Assembly: GCA_021162305.1 (NCBI GenBank)
Contig: JAGGYX010000201.1
Coordinates: 1 to 6,240, forward strand
DNA: 6,240 nt
Source of the DNA: Thermoplasmata archaeon
GTDB taxonomy: Archaea > Thermoplasmatota > E2 > UBA202 > JdFR-43
Direction of reading: 5' to 3'
Shown: positions 1 to 5,209 of the stretch, piece by piece
Position numbering within the stretch: the stretch's first letter is position 1
Layout of the letters: each line of letters starts with the position of its first letter
Notes under the pieces: generated by a model
The model's input: the letters and a program-made list of their open reading frames with translations, nothing else
Databases searched by the model: none
What the model was told of the DNA's origin: nothing
Position numbers and translations under genes: made by a program

Positions 1-327
1 GAATCAAGTTTAAATCTTATCAATCTTCTAAAAAAATCAAAAAGATCAATGAAAGCCCAAATTGTAGAGAACTATCTTAAAATGATGAAATTATCTTTTA
101 GAGAGTGTTATAGAGTGCTTAAAAAAGAGAAGTTTTATGCCATGGTTGTAAGTAAATATCACACATGGATTATTAACGGAAAAGAGCAAAGAATTGAGAC
201 ATCCAAAGTATTGGCAGATTTGGGAATATCTGAAGGATTTAAGCTGGCAAGAATAATACAGCATGGATTGTCCAAAGCAGACAAAGGAAAAATAAATGTA
301 GAGGATATTTTACTTTTTCAGAAATAG
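1..327 (+). CDS. Probable SAM-dependent DNA methyltransferase, C-terminal part (partial)
   Basis: The frame is open from the first base, so the gene starts upstream of the window; the ATG at 49 is probably internal. The visible 108 residues look like the last third of an N4-cytosine/N6-adenine class methyltransferase. There is a segment reading SFRECYRVLKKEKFYAMVV, which corresponds to the 'hxE.hRVLKpgG.hhhhh' strand-helix unit of the Rossmann-like MTase fold. It is followed by HTWIINGK, then SEGFKLARIIQHGL and the terminal VEDILLFQK, which matches the usual 'hE.ihvFrK' end of these enzymes. The SAM-binding FxGxG and catalytic (D/N/S)PP(Y/F) motifs would lie upstream and are not visible, so the target base and even DNA versus RNA substrate cannot be decided. 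A TRM11-like tRNA methyltransferase is the main alternative. No restriction endonuclease follows it; the next gene is metabolic and has its own promoter. Confidence 0.6.
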   Translation, partial: ESSLNLINLLKKSKRSMKAQIVENYLKMMKLSFRECYRVLKKEKFYAMVVSKYHTWIINGKEQRIETSKVLADLGISEGFKLARIIQHGLSKADKGKINVEDILLFQK

Positions 328-341
328 ATCTGCAGTTACCT

Positions 342-350
342 TTTTAAAAT
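342..350 (+). promoter_or_regulatory. TATA box of the ftcD operon
   Basis: TTTTAAAA (342-349) is centred about 22 nt before the ATG at 368. There is no Shine-Dalgarno-like purine run before that ATG. This spacing places the transcription start at or next to the start codon, consistent with a leaderless archaeal mRNA. The call is by position and composition only. Confidence 0.55.
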
Positions 351-367
351 GCTTTTCTTATACCACC

Positions 368-1270
368 ATGAAACTTGTGGAATGTGTTCCAAATTTTAGT
401 GAAGGGAGGCGTAAAGATATTATAGATGCAATCATAAATGAGGCAAGAAAATATAATGTGAAGATACTCGGCGTGCATAGTGATTCTGACCATAACAGAA
501 CAGATGCCACCATAATTGGAGAGCCAGAGGAAGTGAAAAAAGCTGTTATGGATATGGCTATAAAAGCAGTGGAACTGATAGATATGAACAAGCATCATGG
601 AGAACACCCTCGAATGGGAGCAATGGATGTCGTTCCTTTTGTTCCTCTTGCAAATGTAACAATGGAAGATTGCATCAAACTTGCTCATGAATTTGCAAAG
701 GAATTTGCTGAAAAAACAGGTGTGCCATGTTTCATGTATGAAGAAGCTGCAACAAAGCCAGAAAGAAAAAACCTTGCAGATGTGAGAAGAGGCGAATTTG
801 AAGGATTGAAAGAAGAAATAGGAAAAAATCCTGAAAAAACACCTGATTACGGCCCGAATAAAATACATCTGACTGCTGGCGCTACTGCTGTGGGGGCTCG
901 CGAGTTTCTAATTGCATTCAATGTAAATCTTGCCACCAACGACATTGAAATTGCAAAGAAAATTGCAAAAGCTGTCCGTCATAGCAGCGGAGGATATCGT
1001 TATGTCAAAGCAATGGGATTTGAGATAAAGGAGAAAGGATATGTGCAGGTTTCAATGAACATGACAAATTACAAGAAAACGCCTTTATTCAGAGTTTTCG
1101 AGACGATAAAAAGAGAAGCAGCTCGCTATGGAGTGATGATAAAATCTGCAGAGATAATAGGCATGACACCACTGCAGGCAATCATCGATGTTGCAAACTT
1201 CTATCTCCAGCTTGACGAATTCGATGCCAACCAAATCATAGAAAAAGCCCTTCTGGAGGAATTCCTATGA
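368..1270 (+). CDS. ftcD: Glutamate formimidoyltransferase (FtcD N-terminal-domain protein)
   Basis: This cytosolic enzyme transfers the formimino group of N-formimino-L-glutamate to tetrahydrofolate, giving glutamate and 5-formimino-THF in histidine breakdown. The 300 residues match the usual length of a stand-alone formiminotransferase. The family N-terminus MKLVECVPNFSEGRR is intact, and residues 78-91 carry GEHPRMGAMDVVPF, whose His80 corresponds to the catalytic His (His82) of mammalian FTCD. Residues 39-46 (DSDHNRTD) are the other conserved N-subdomain stretch. NKIHLTAGATAVGARE, near residues 165-180, begins the C-subdomain, and GFEIKEKGYVQVSMNMTNY follows at about 217-235. The ATG at 368 is preferred because it fits the family start and the TATA spacing. 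Its stop overlaps the next start (ATGA). No hutH, hutU or hutI is in the window. A formiminoglycine-type donor (purine breakdown) or a folate-salvage role cannot be excluded from sequence. Confidence 0.93.
   Translation: MKLVECVPNFSEGRRKDIIDAIINEARKYNVKILGVHSDSDHNRTDATIIGEPEEVKKAVMDMAIKAVELIDMNKHHGEHPRMGAMDVVPFVPLANVTMEDCIKLAHEFAKEFAEKTGVPCFMYEEAATKPERKNLADVRRGEFEGLKEEIGKNPEKTPDYGPNKIHLTAGATAVGAREFLIAFNVNLATNDIEIAKKIAKAVRHSSGGYRYVKAMGFEIKEKGYVQVSMNMTNYKKTPLFRVFETIKREAARYGVMIKSAEIIGMTPLQAIIDVANFYLQLDEFDANQIIEKALLEEFL
1255..1260 (+). promoter_or_regulatory. Shine-Dalgarno site of the cyclodeaminase gene
   Basis: GGAGGA lies inside the last codons of ftcD, 6 nt before the ATG at 1267 and 9 nt before the second in-frame ATG at 1270. 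It is a strong match to the anti-SD end of 16S rRNA. The first gene of the operon has none, so only the internal cistron uses SD-dependent initiation. Confidence 0.75.
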
Positions 1271-1860
1271 TGATAGACAAAAGCGTTAAGGAGTTGCTTG
1301 ATGCCATATCAAGCAAGGCGCCCACGCCAGGCGGCGGGAGTGTAGCAGCATTGGCGGGAGCAATATCATGCAGTCTGGCGGCGATGGTATGCAATCTTAC
1401 TATAGGAAAGAAGAAATACGAAAGCGTTGAAGAAAAAATGAAGGAGTTACTTGAAAAGGCAATGGGATTGCGAAGGCGATTCGAAGAGCTCATTGATGAG
1501 GATTCAAAAGCTTTTGATGAGGTCATGAAAGCATTTAAAGAAGGCGGAGATAAGGAGACTGCTTTTAAAAAAGCCGCTGAGGTGCCTATGGAGACAGCTT
1601 CGCTATCAAAAGAAGCGATGAATATTGCATATTATGTTGCCATTCATGGAAATAAAAATGCAATAAGCGATGCGGGAAGCTCTGCTTATATGGCTTATTC
1701 AGCATTTAAAATGGCGGTAATGAATGTTAAAATAAATCTTCCTTATATCGAAGATGAGAAATTCAAAAATATAGCGGAAGAGAAAATTGCAAGAATGGAA
1801 AAGGAAATAGAGCAAACATTTGAAAAGGTTAAGGAAGCATTGCAGGAAAATATCAAATGA
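1267..1860 (+). CDS. fchA: Formimidoyltetrahydrofolate cyclodeaminase (FtcD C-terminal-domain protein, FCD family)
   Basis: This enzyme converts 5-formimino-THF to 5,10-methenyl-THF and ammonia, the step after formiminotransferase. It carries the family signature PTPGGGSVAALAGA at residues 19-32, followed by a long helix ending CNLTIGKKKY (42-51). The helical segment around residues 74-88 (ELIDEDSKAFDEVMK) holds the acidic region where the catalytic Asp of this family is expected; I do not assign the exact residue. It has 197 residues and is all-helical by composition, typical of the stand-alone bacterial and archaeal form. The start overlaps the ftcD stop as ATGA and has a strong GGAGGA site, so the two subunits are translationally coupled. 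In animals the two activities are fused in one polypeptide. The fchA symbol follows the stand-alone clostridial enzyme; 'ftcD C-terminal' is equally valid. Confidence 0.93.
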   Translation: MMIDKSVKELLDAISSKAPTPGGGSVAALAGAISCSLAAMVCNLTIGKKKYESVEEKMKELLEKAMGLRRRFEELIDEDSKAFDEVMKAFKEGGDKETAFKKAAEVPMETASLSKEAMNIAYYVAIHGNKNAISDAGSSAYMAYSAFKMAVMNVKINLPYIEDEKFKNIAEEKIARMEKEIEQTFEKVKEALQENIK

Positions 1861-1902
1861 AAAAGAAACTTTAAGCATTATCCAAACACATCATCGAAAG
1901 AA

Positions 1903-1930
1903 TGTGCTTCTTCCTTTTCATTTCATTTAT
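1903..1930 (+). terminator. Possible T-rich transcription end of the ftcD operon
   Basis: About 45 nt after the fchA stop, the plus strand becomes pyrimidine-rich with repeated T clusters (TTCTTCC, TTTT, TTTC, TTTA) and no stem-loop. Archaeal termination commonly uses such U-rich stretches. This is weak positional evidence. Confidence 0.25.
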
Positions 1931-1944
1931 TGGCTATAGCCAAT
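1929..1944. repeat. Perfect 16-bp palindrome
   Basis: ATTGGCTATAGCCAAT reads identically on both strands. It lies in the remnant-rich gap between two converging operons and overlaps the stop codon of the putative toxin stub. It has no loop, so it is more like a dimeric protein binding site than an RNA hairpin. The flanking bases at 1928 and 1945 do not continue the symmetry. Its function is unknown. Confidence 0.55.
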
Positions 1945-1996
1945 CATATCCTTTACTTCTATGAATAATCTGCGTGGATAGAAGAATTTCTTTCAT
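1934..1996 (-). pseudogene. Possible PIN/VapC-like toxin stub
   Basis: An ATG at 1996 overlaps the TAA that ends the antitoxin frame (TAATG), the classic junction of an antitoxin-toxin pair. It opens only 20 codons (MKEILLSTQIIHRSKGYDWL) before a TAG. The N-terminus resembles the first strand of PIN-domain toxins ('MK.ILLDTNIII'), but the metal-binding Asp would be Ser and the following Asn would be Gln. Nothing recognisable follows. The best reading is the decayed 5' end of a toxin gene. The resemblance covers about ten residues and could be chance. Confidence 0.25.
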
Positions 1997-2183
1997 TATA
2001 TCTCATCTATGGAAACCCATTCCTTTTCATCTAAAATCTCATATTGTTCTTCCATGAATTTTATATATTGCACCTCTTTGATCAATCCTCTAATAATATC
2101 ACTATATGTTTCTCCTTTCTTCTTCATTTTTTGAGCATATTTTTTATTTCTCTATCAATTTGTATTGTTGCTACATCATTCAT
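1996..2183 (-). pseudogene. Small VapB-like antitoxin gene broken by a one-base frameshift
   Basis: Reading from the ATG at 2183, the minus strand gives MNDVATIQIDREIKNMLKK and then a TGA (2126-2124). In the -1 frame, the sequence continues without interruption as MKKKGETYSDIIRGLIKE and then EEQYEILDEKEWVSIDEI, ending at TAA (1998-1996). Joined, this makes a roughly 62-residue protein with the layout of archaeal VapB-type antitoxins: a short TIxI strand, a helix, 'kGETYSDIIRxLI', and an acidic toxin-binding tail ending 'WVSIDEI'. The break sits in a run of six A (2132-2127 on the minus strand); seven would restore the frame. Loss of one A, a sequencing error, or -1 slippage on the A-run all fit. 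Alternatively, the ATG at 2127 could give a 43-residue protein lacking the first strand. An 11-bp tandem repeat lies just upstream. Confidence 0.55.
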
Positions 2184-2186
2184 GAT

Positions 2187-2208
2187 TCTATAATAGCTCT
2201 ATAATAGC
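2187..2208 (-). repeat. Perfect 11-bp tandem duplication upstream of the antitoxin relic
   Basis: TCTATAATAGC occurs at 2187-2197 and again, with no gap, at 2198-2208. On the minus strand it reads GCTATTATAGA twice, ending 4 nt before the antitoxin ATG at 2183. That is the position of the core promoter in a leaderless gene, and the distal copy is centred about 20 nt from the start. It could be an operator for antitoxin autoregulation, a duplicated TATA element, or a simple slippage duplication. Confidence 0.5.
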
Positions 2209-2272
2209 AATAATATTTAATTTTTCTTTTAAGAGAACACTCTTTTTCATCTATAGACAAAGAAGGAGCAAT

Positions 2273-2356
2273 TCAAATTCTTCTCCTTATCCATAAAATT
2301 GTTGCAATGGCTGCAAGCAATGTAATCAATTCAAATCCTGGAATATCATTCCAAAT
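2273..2356 (-). pseudogene. Orphan PGF-CTERM sorting tail of a lost surface protein
   Basis: The minus strand encodes 27 residues that read IWNDIPGFELITLL, then AAIATILW, then IRRRI and a TGA stop (2275-2273). This is the full tripartite archaeosortase-type signal: a Pro-Gly-Phe motif, a hydrophobic transmembrane stretch, and an Arg-rich cytoplasmic end at the extreme C-terminus. Such tails direct surface glycoproteins to archaeosortase A (ArtA) for processing and lipid attachment. Here nothing precedes it: an in-frame TAG stands immediately upstream (2359-2357), there is no start codon, and the lplB terminator follows within about 10 nt on the 5' side. It therefore appears to be the surviving end of a deleted or decayed gene. 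Frameshift debris in the 15-20 codons upstream cannot be excluded. Confidence 0.6.
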
Positions 2357-2368
2357 CTATTTTTTTCT

Positions 2369-2390
2369 ATAAAAAGGAGGATGTATCCTC
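2369..2390 (-). terminator. Hairpin plus U-tract terminator of lplA-lplB
   Basis: On the minus strand GAGGATACATCCTC (2390-2377) forms a 5-bp stem with a 4-nt loop. It is followed by CTTTTTAT, giving a U-tract directly after the stem. The hairpin starts inside the lplB stop codon. It resembles a bacterial-type intrinsic terminator, and it would stop transcription before the relic-filled gap. Confidence 0.5.
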
Positions 2391-2674
2391 TACCCTGCAT
2401 TCATTATCACATCCACAAAATCATCCACAGCTACGCCAATTAACTCAACGCCTTTCAATGCTTCTTTTATTTTTTTACTTATCTCTTCCTCCTGAAATCT
2501 CGCATTCTGCAATGCTTTTTCTAACTTTTCTATGGCATGCTCGGGATACATGAAGAAATCGCCTGTTATTTTTATATTTTTTATTCTCCCTTCGTGCAAC
2601 TCGAGTGTGCATTTTATCAATTTGCCTCCCTTTATTTTTAATTCACCTTTTAAAATTCCATTCTCTGCTTTCAT
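2390..2674 (-). CDS. lplB: Lipoate-protein ligase A, C-terminal-domain subunit (LplB/CTD)
   Basis: This 94-residue protein corresponds to the accessory C-terminal domain of E. coli LplA. In Thermoplasma acidophilum it is a separate polypeptide (LplB) required for lipoate adenylation. The key motif is KITGDFFMYP (residues 35-44), followed by EHAIEKLEKAL, equivalent to the 'I.GDFF..p.....lE..L' core, and a helical end. The start at 2674 lies 32 nt inside lplA. It is supported by a GGTGA Shine-Dalgarno site (2685-2681) with a 6-nt spacer, indicating translational coupling and equal production of the two subunits. The gene ends in a stem-loop/U-tract terminator. By sequence alone it could also serve as a lipoate-domain docking or carrier factor, but adjacency to lplA makes the ligase-subunit role most likely. 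Confidence 0.87.
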   Translation of the reverse strand: MKAENGILKGELKIKGGKLIKCTLELHEGRIKNIKITGDFFMYPEHAIEKLEKALQNARFQEEEISKKIKEALKGVELIGVAVDDFVDVIMNAG

Positions 2675-3377
2675 ATTTTTTCACCAGTTGCATGGCATCT
2701 TCAATTTCATTTTCATTTAGTTTTCCCTCTTCCAATTCTGTATTTAACCCAATTTGAAATCCTTTTATTATAGCTTCTCTTATTTCATCTTCCTTTACAT
2801 TTCCTATTTCTTTTTCAATTGATGTAACTCGCTCCTCCACCCTTTTTATTTCCTTATCCATTATTTTTTTCTCCGTTACTTTAAGCAATGAAAACATTTT
2901 TTTAACGTTCGCCTTAAGCAAAATCGTTCCATGTTGTAGAATGATTCCATGCCTTCTTGTCTGTGCGCTTCCTGAAATTTTTCTACCATTTACAACAACA
3001 TCATTTATTCCAGCATACCCTGCTTTTAATCCCAGCATATTTAAGCCAGCTATGAGACATCTCCCTATTGCCTTATATGATTCGAGTATGTCGGGGAACA
3101 TGGTAACTGGAAGCACAACAGAATAAGTTATCTCTCCAATACTATCATGATATACAGCGCCGCCGCCAGTGATGCGGCGAACCACATCTACACCATACTT
3201 TTTGCATGCATCCATGTTTACTTCTCCCTCCATGCTTTGAAAATAGCCTATGGATATGGCAGATGGCTTCCATTTATAGAGGCGGAGCGTGGGAATGCCA
3301 GAATTTAGCAATGCTTCATCTATCGCCATGTTTCGATAAGCATTTGCATGTTCATGGAGGAGAAGACGAAGTTTCAT
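2643..3377 (-). CDS. lplA: Lipoate-protein ligase A, catalytic subunit
   Basis: This enzyme activates free lipoate with ATP to lipoyl-AMP and transfers it to a lysine of E2 or glycine-cleavage H protein. The 244 residues contain the BPL/LplA fold motifs in order: NMAIDEALL (16-24); YKWKPSAISIGYFQ (34-47); RRITGGGAVYHD (67-78), the lipoate/ATP-binding loop; NDVVVNGRKISGSAQ (125-139), with Lys133 as the conserved catalytic lysine; and HGTILL (149-154). The C-terminal accessory domain of E. coli LplA is absent and encoded by the overlapping lplB. Start at 3377 matches the family N-terminus. There is no SD, and the palindromic TATA element is about 20 nt upstream. This suggests the organism scavenges lipoate; whether it can also synthesise it cannot be told from this window. 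Confidence 0.93.
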   Translation of the reverse strand: MKLRLLLHEHANAYRNMAIDEALLNSGIPTLRLYKWKPSAISIGYFQSMEGEVNMDACKKYGVDVVRRITGGGAVYHDSIGEITYSVVLPVTMFPDILESYKAIGRCLIAGLNMLGLKAGYAGINDVVVNGRKISGSAQTRRHGIILQHGTILLKANVKKMFSLLKVTEKKIMDKEIKRVEERVTSIEKEIGNVKEDEIREAIIKGFQIGLNTELEEGKLNENEIEDAMQLVKKYESREWNFKR

Positions 3378-3392
3378 AAAATTAATGCATTT

Positions 3393-3400
3393 TTATATAA
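3393..3400. promoter_or_regulatory. Shared palindromic TATA element between lplA and the VIT fusion
   Basis: TTATATAA is self-complementary. Its centre (3396.5) is about 20 nt from the lplA ATG at 3377 on the minus strand and about 20 nt from the GTG at 3417 on the plus strand. With only 39 bp between the two proposed starts, one TATA-box complex could be used in either direction. The flanking T and A extensions lengthen the box on each strand. Confidence 0.5.
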
Positions 3401-3416
3401 TATTTCTTATTATATT

Positions 3417-4259
3417 GTGGATTTGCTGAAATTTCAGAAGGAAGAGATAACAGAGTATGAGATATATAAAAAACTGGCTTTGAAAGCTCGAGAGGAGAAT
3501 AAAGAGGTTCTTGAAAAAATTGCCAATGAAGAGCTAAAACATTACAACAAATGGAAAAAATATACAGGAAAGGATGTTAAGCCGAGTAAGGCAAAGATAA
3601 TGGCATATGTTGCAATATCGAAAATTTTTGGAATAACTTTTGCCATAAAAATGATGGAAGGTGGCGAAGCCAAGGCGCAGAAAAATTATGAGGCAATCAT
3701 GGAAAAAATACCTGAAGCAGAGGAAATCCTGAAAGAAGAAACACAGCATGAACGCTTGCTCATCAACATGATTGATGAGGAACGCATAAATTACATTGGC
3801 TCTATGGTTCTTGGTGTAAATGATGCAATAGTGGAAATAACTGGCACCTTAGCTGGATTGACATTTGCTTTACAGAATACCAAAATTGTGGGAATGGCGG
3901 GATTGATAACAGGTATAGCTGCCTCGCTATCCATGGCATCTTCAGAATATCTCTCTAAAAAATCTGAGGGTGAAACAAAGCCAGGCAAAAGCGCTTTCTA
4001 TACGGGAATGGCATATATCATGGCTGTATTCATGCTTATTTTGCCATATTTTATATTAAATGCCTATATCCATGCATTTGCCTTCATGATATTCGATGCA
4101 ATAATTGTTATTGCAATCTTTATATTCTTCATAGCAGTGGTAAAGGAAGAAAATTTCAAAAAACTATTTGGCGAGATGCTTTTTATAAGCATGGGAATAG
4201 CATTTATAAGCTTTTTAATTGGAATGCTGGCAAGAATGGCATTGAACGTGGAAGTATAG
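3417..4259 (+). CDS. Ferritin-like domain fused to VIT1/CCC1-type membrane transporter (probable Fe/Mn efflux)
   Basis: This 280-residue membrane protein has two modules. Residues 1-125 are a ferritin-like four-helix domain: an acidic helix KEEITEYEIY (8-17), the di-iron-type EELKH (38-42), a second acidic helix EGGEAKAQKNYE (81-92) and EETQHE (107-112). Residues 126-280 are a VIT1 domain beginning GVNDAIVEITGTLAG (133-147), with about five membrane segments near 128-150, 157-177, 194-215, 219-242 and 252-274. Similar fusions (MbfA/erythrin-vacuolar iron transport type) export Fe2+ or Mn2+. The loop after segment 2 is short, so the cytosolic ferritin-like domain probably supplies the metal sensor or donor site. 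I chose GTG 3417 because it fits the TATA box and the usual start of the domain. ATG 3348 would add 23 residues and overlap divergent lplA by 30 bp. Exact metal and direction are inferred. Confidence 0.85.
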   Translation: MDLLKFQKEEITEYEIYKKLALKAREENKEVLEKIANEELKHYNKWKKYTGKDVKPSKAKIMAYVAISKIFGITFAIKMMEGGEAKAQKNYEAIMEKIPEAEEILKEETQHERLLINMIDEERINYIGSMVLGVNDAIVEITGTLAGLTFALQNTKIVGMAGLITGIAASLSMASSEYLSKKSEGETKPGKSAFYTGMAYIMAVFMLILPYFILNAYIHAFAFMIFDAIIVIAIFIFFIAVVKEENFKKLFGEMLFISMGIAFISFLIGMLARMALNVEV

Positions 4260-4279
4260 TTTATATGAAAGCTTCCACA

Positions 4280-4290
4280 AAATATAATAG
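4280..4290 (+). promoter_or_regulatory. TATA box of the OTC gene
   Basis: AAATATAATAG is centred about 24 nt before the ATG at 4310, the spacing expected for a leaderless archaeal transcript. It lies inside the longer open frame that begins at 4265, which argues that 4265 is not the true start. Confidence 0.55.
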
Positions 4291-4309
4291 CATTGCATGC
4301 ATTCCTTTC

Positions 4310-5209
4310 ATGAAGCATCTGCTTTCCATAATGGATGCAAAGGATGATTTTGAAAAGATAATAGATGATGCAATAGAAATGAAGAGAAATGGATATGAGA
4401 AAGTTTTGAAAGATAAAATTCTTGCCATGATTTTTGAAAAAAGCTCGACAAGAACAAGAGTTTCTTTTGAAACAGCAATGCAAAAGCTTGGTGGATATGC
4501 AATTTTTTTAAGCAAAAATGATATCCAGCTCGGGAGAGGAGAAACAATAGAAGATACAGCAAAGGTTCTTTCAAGATATGTAGATGTTATAATGTATAGA
4601 GCTTACAGTCATAAAAATATGGAGGAGCTTGCAAAAAATGCAAGCGTGCCTGTAATAAATGGGCTCGACAACGAGGAACATCCATGCCAAGTCATTGCAG
4701 ATTTCATGACAATAAAAGAAAAGAAAGGAGAACTGCATGGGCTTAAAATGTCATATTTTGGCGATGGTGGTAACAACATGGCTCATTCATTGATGCTGGC
4801 TGCCGCCATTTTCAATATAGAAATGGAGATTGTTTCGCCTAAAAAATACTGGCCACATGAACGCTACATTGAAATGGCTCGAAAGATAGGAGGAAAACTG
4901 AAAATAATGGAAATGAATGAAGAGGCTGCAAAAAATGCCGATGTTATTGTAACAGATACATGGGTTTCGATGGGAGATGAAGCGGAAAAGGAGGAGAGAT
5001 TGAAAGCATTTAATGGATATACTGTAGATGAAAACATAATGGCAAGAGCGAAGCCAGATGCAATATTCATGCATTGCCTGCCAGCTTATTATGGATATGA
5101 AGTAACAAAAAGCGTAGCCCACGGAAAACAATCCGTTATATTTGATGAGGCAGAAAACAGAATGTGGGCTCAGATGGCGATACTGAAGTGGGCGCTGGAT
5201 AAACTATAA
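4310..5209 (+). CDS. argF: Ornithine carbamoyltransferase
   Basis: This cytosolic enzyme condenses carbamoyl phosphate with ornithine to citrulline and phosphate in arginine synthesis; the reverse reaction serves arginine/citrulline catabolism. From the ATG at 4310 the protein has 299 residues and begins MKHLLSI, the usual OTC start. ATG 4265 would add 15 residues not expected in the family. Residues 45-50 are SSTRTR, the carbamoyl-phosphate loop. HPCQ is at 124-127, GDGGNNMAHS at 151-160, DTWVSMGDE at 216-224 (the ornithine-binding D...SMG loop), and FMHCLPA at 253-259 contains the catalytic Cys256. The D...SMG and HCLP pair identifies OTC rather than aspartate, putrescine or acetylornithine carbamoyltransferases. 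It has its own TATA box 50 bp after the VIT fusion. No other arg gene is adjacent, so an anabolic or catabolic role is not decided here. Confidence 0.95.
   Translation: MKHLLSIMDAKDDFEKIIDDAIEMKRNGYEKVLKDKILAMIFEKSSTRTRVSFETAMQKLGGYAIFLSKNDIQLGRGETIEDTAKVLSRYVDVIMYRAYSHKNMEELAKNASVPVINGLDNEEHPCQVIADFMTIKEKKGELHGLKMSYFGDGGNNMAHSLMLAAAIFNIEMEIVSPKKYWPHERYIEMARKIGGKLKIMEMNEEAAKNADVIVTDTWVSMGDEAEKEERLKAFNGYTVDENIMARAKPDAIFMHCLPAYYGYEVTKSVAHGKQSVIFDEAENRMWAQMAILKWALDKL

Noticed and set aside
344..868. 174-aa minus-strand frame opposite ftcD
   Set aside because: It is rich in Phe, Cys, His and Ser, as expected for the reverse complement of an AT-rich Lys/Glu/Met-rich gene. It lies wholly opposite a strongly supported enzyme.
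1236..1526. 96-aa minus-strand frame opposite fchA
   Set aside because: It is Ser-rich shadow sequence, antisense to the conserved PTPGGGS region of the cyclodeaminase, and has no recognisable motif.
1861..1933. Minus-strand fragment reading KEEAHSFDDVFG before a stop
   Set aside because: It looks vaguely like the end of a small regulator but has no start, lies in a different frame from the toxin stub, and is too short to distinguish from chance.
1861..2390. Possible insertion sequence or CRISPR array in the large gap
   Set aside because: There are no terminal inverted repeats, target duplications, transposase fragments or regularly spaced repeats. Only one 11-bp tandem duplication and one 16-bp palindrome were seen.
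3348..3416. Upstream ATG (3348) for the ferritin-VIT fusion
   Set aside because: It overlaps divergent lplA by 30 bp, has no SD, and the TATA box lies downstream of it. The family usually starts near the LLKFQKEE segment.
4265..4309. Upstream ATG (4265) for ornithine carbamoyltransferase
   Set aside because: The 15 extra residues precede the family start MKHLLSI, and the TATA box falls inside this stretch.
4064..4574. Minus-strand frames of 84-139 aa opposite the VIT fusion and OTC
   Set aside because: They are antisense shadows with Phe/Ser/His-rich composition, mutually overlapping in different frames, and without motifs.
368..5209. FtcD, lipoate ligase and OTC as one new metabolic system
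   Set aside because: The genes lie on opposite strands with separate promoters, and a relic-filled gap separates the ftcD operon from the rest. Shared amino-acid or one-carbon themes alone do not support a joint system.
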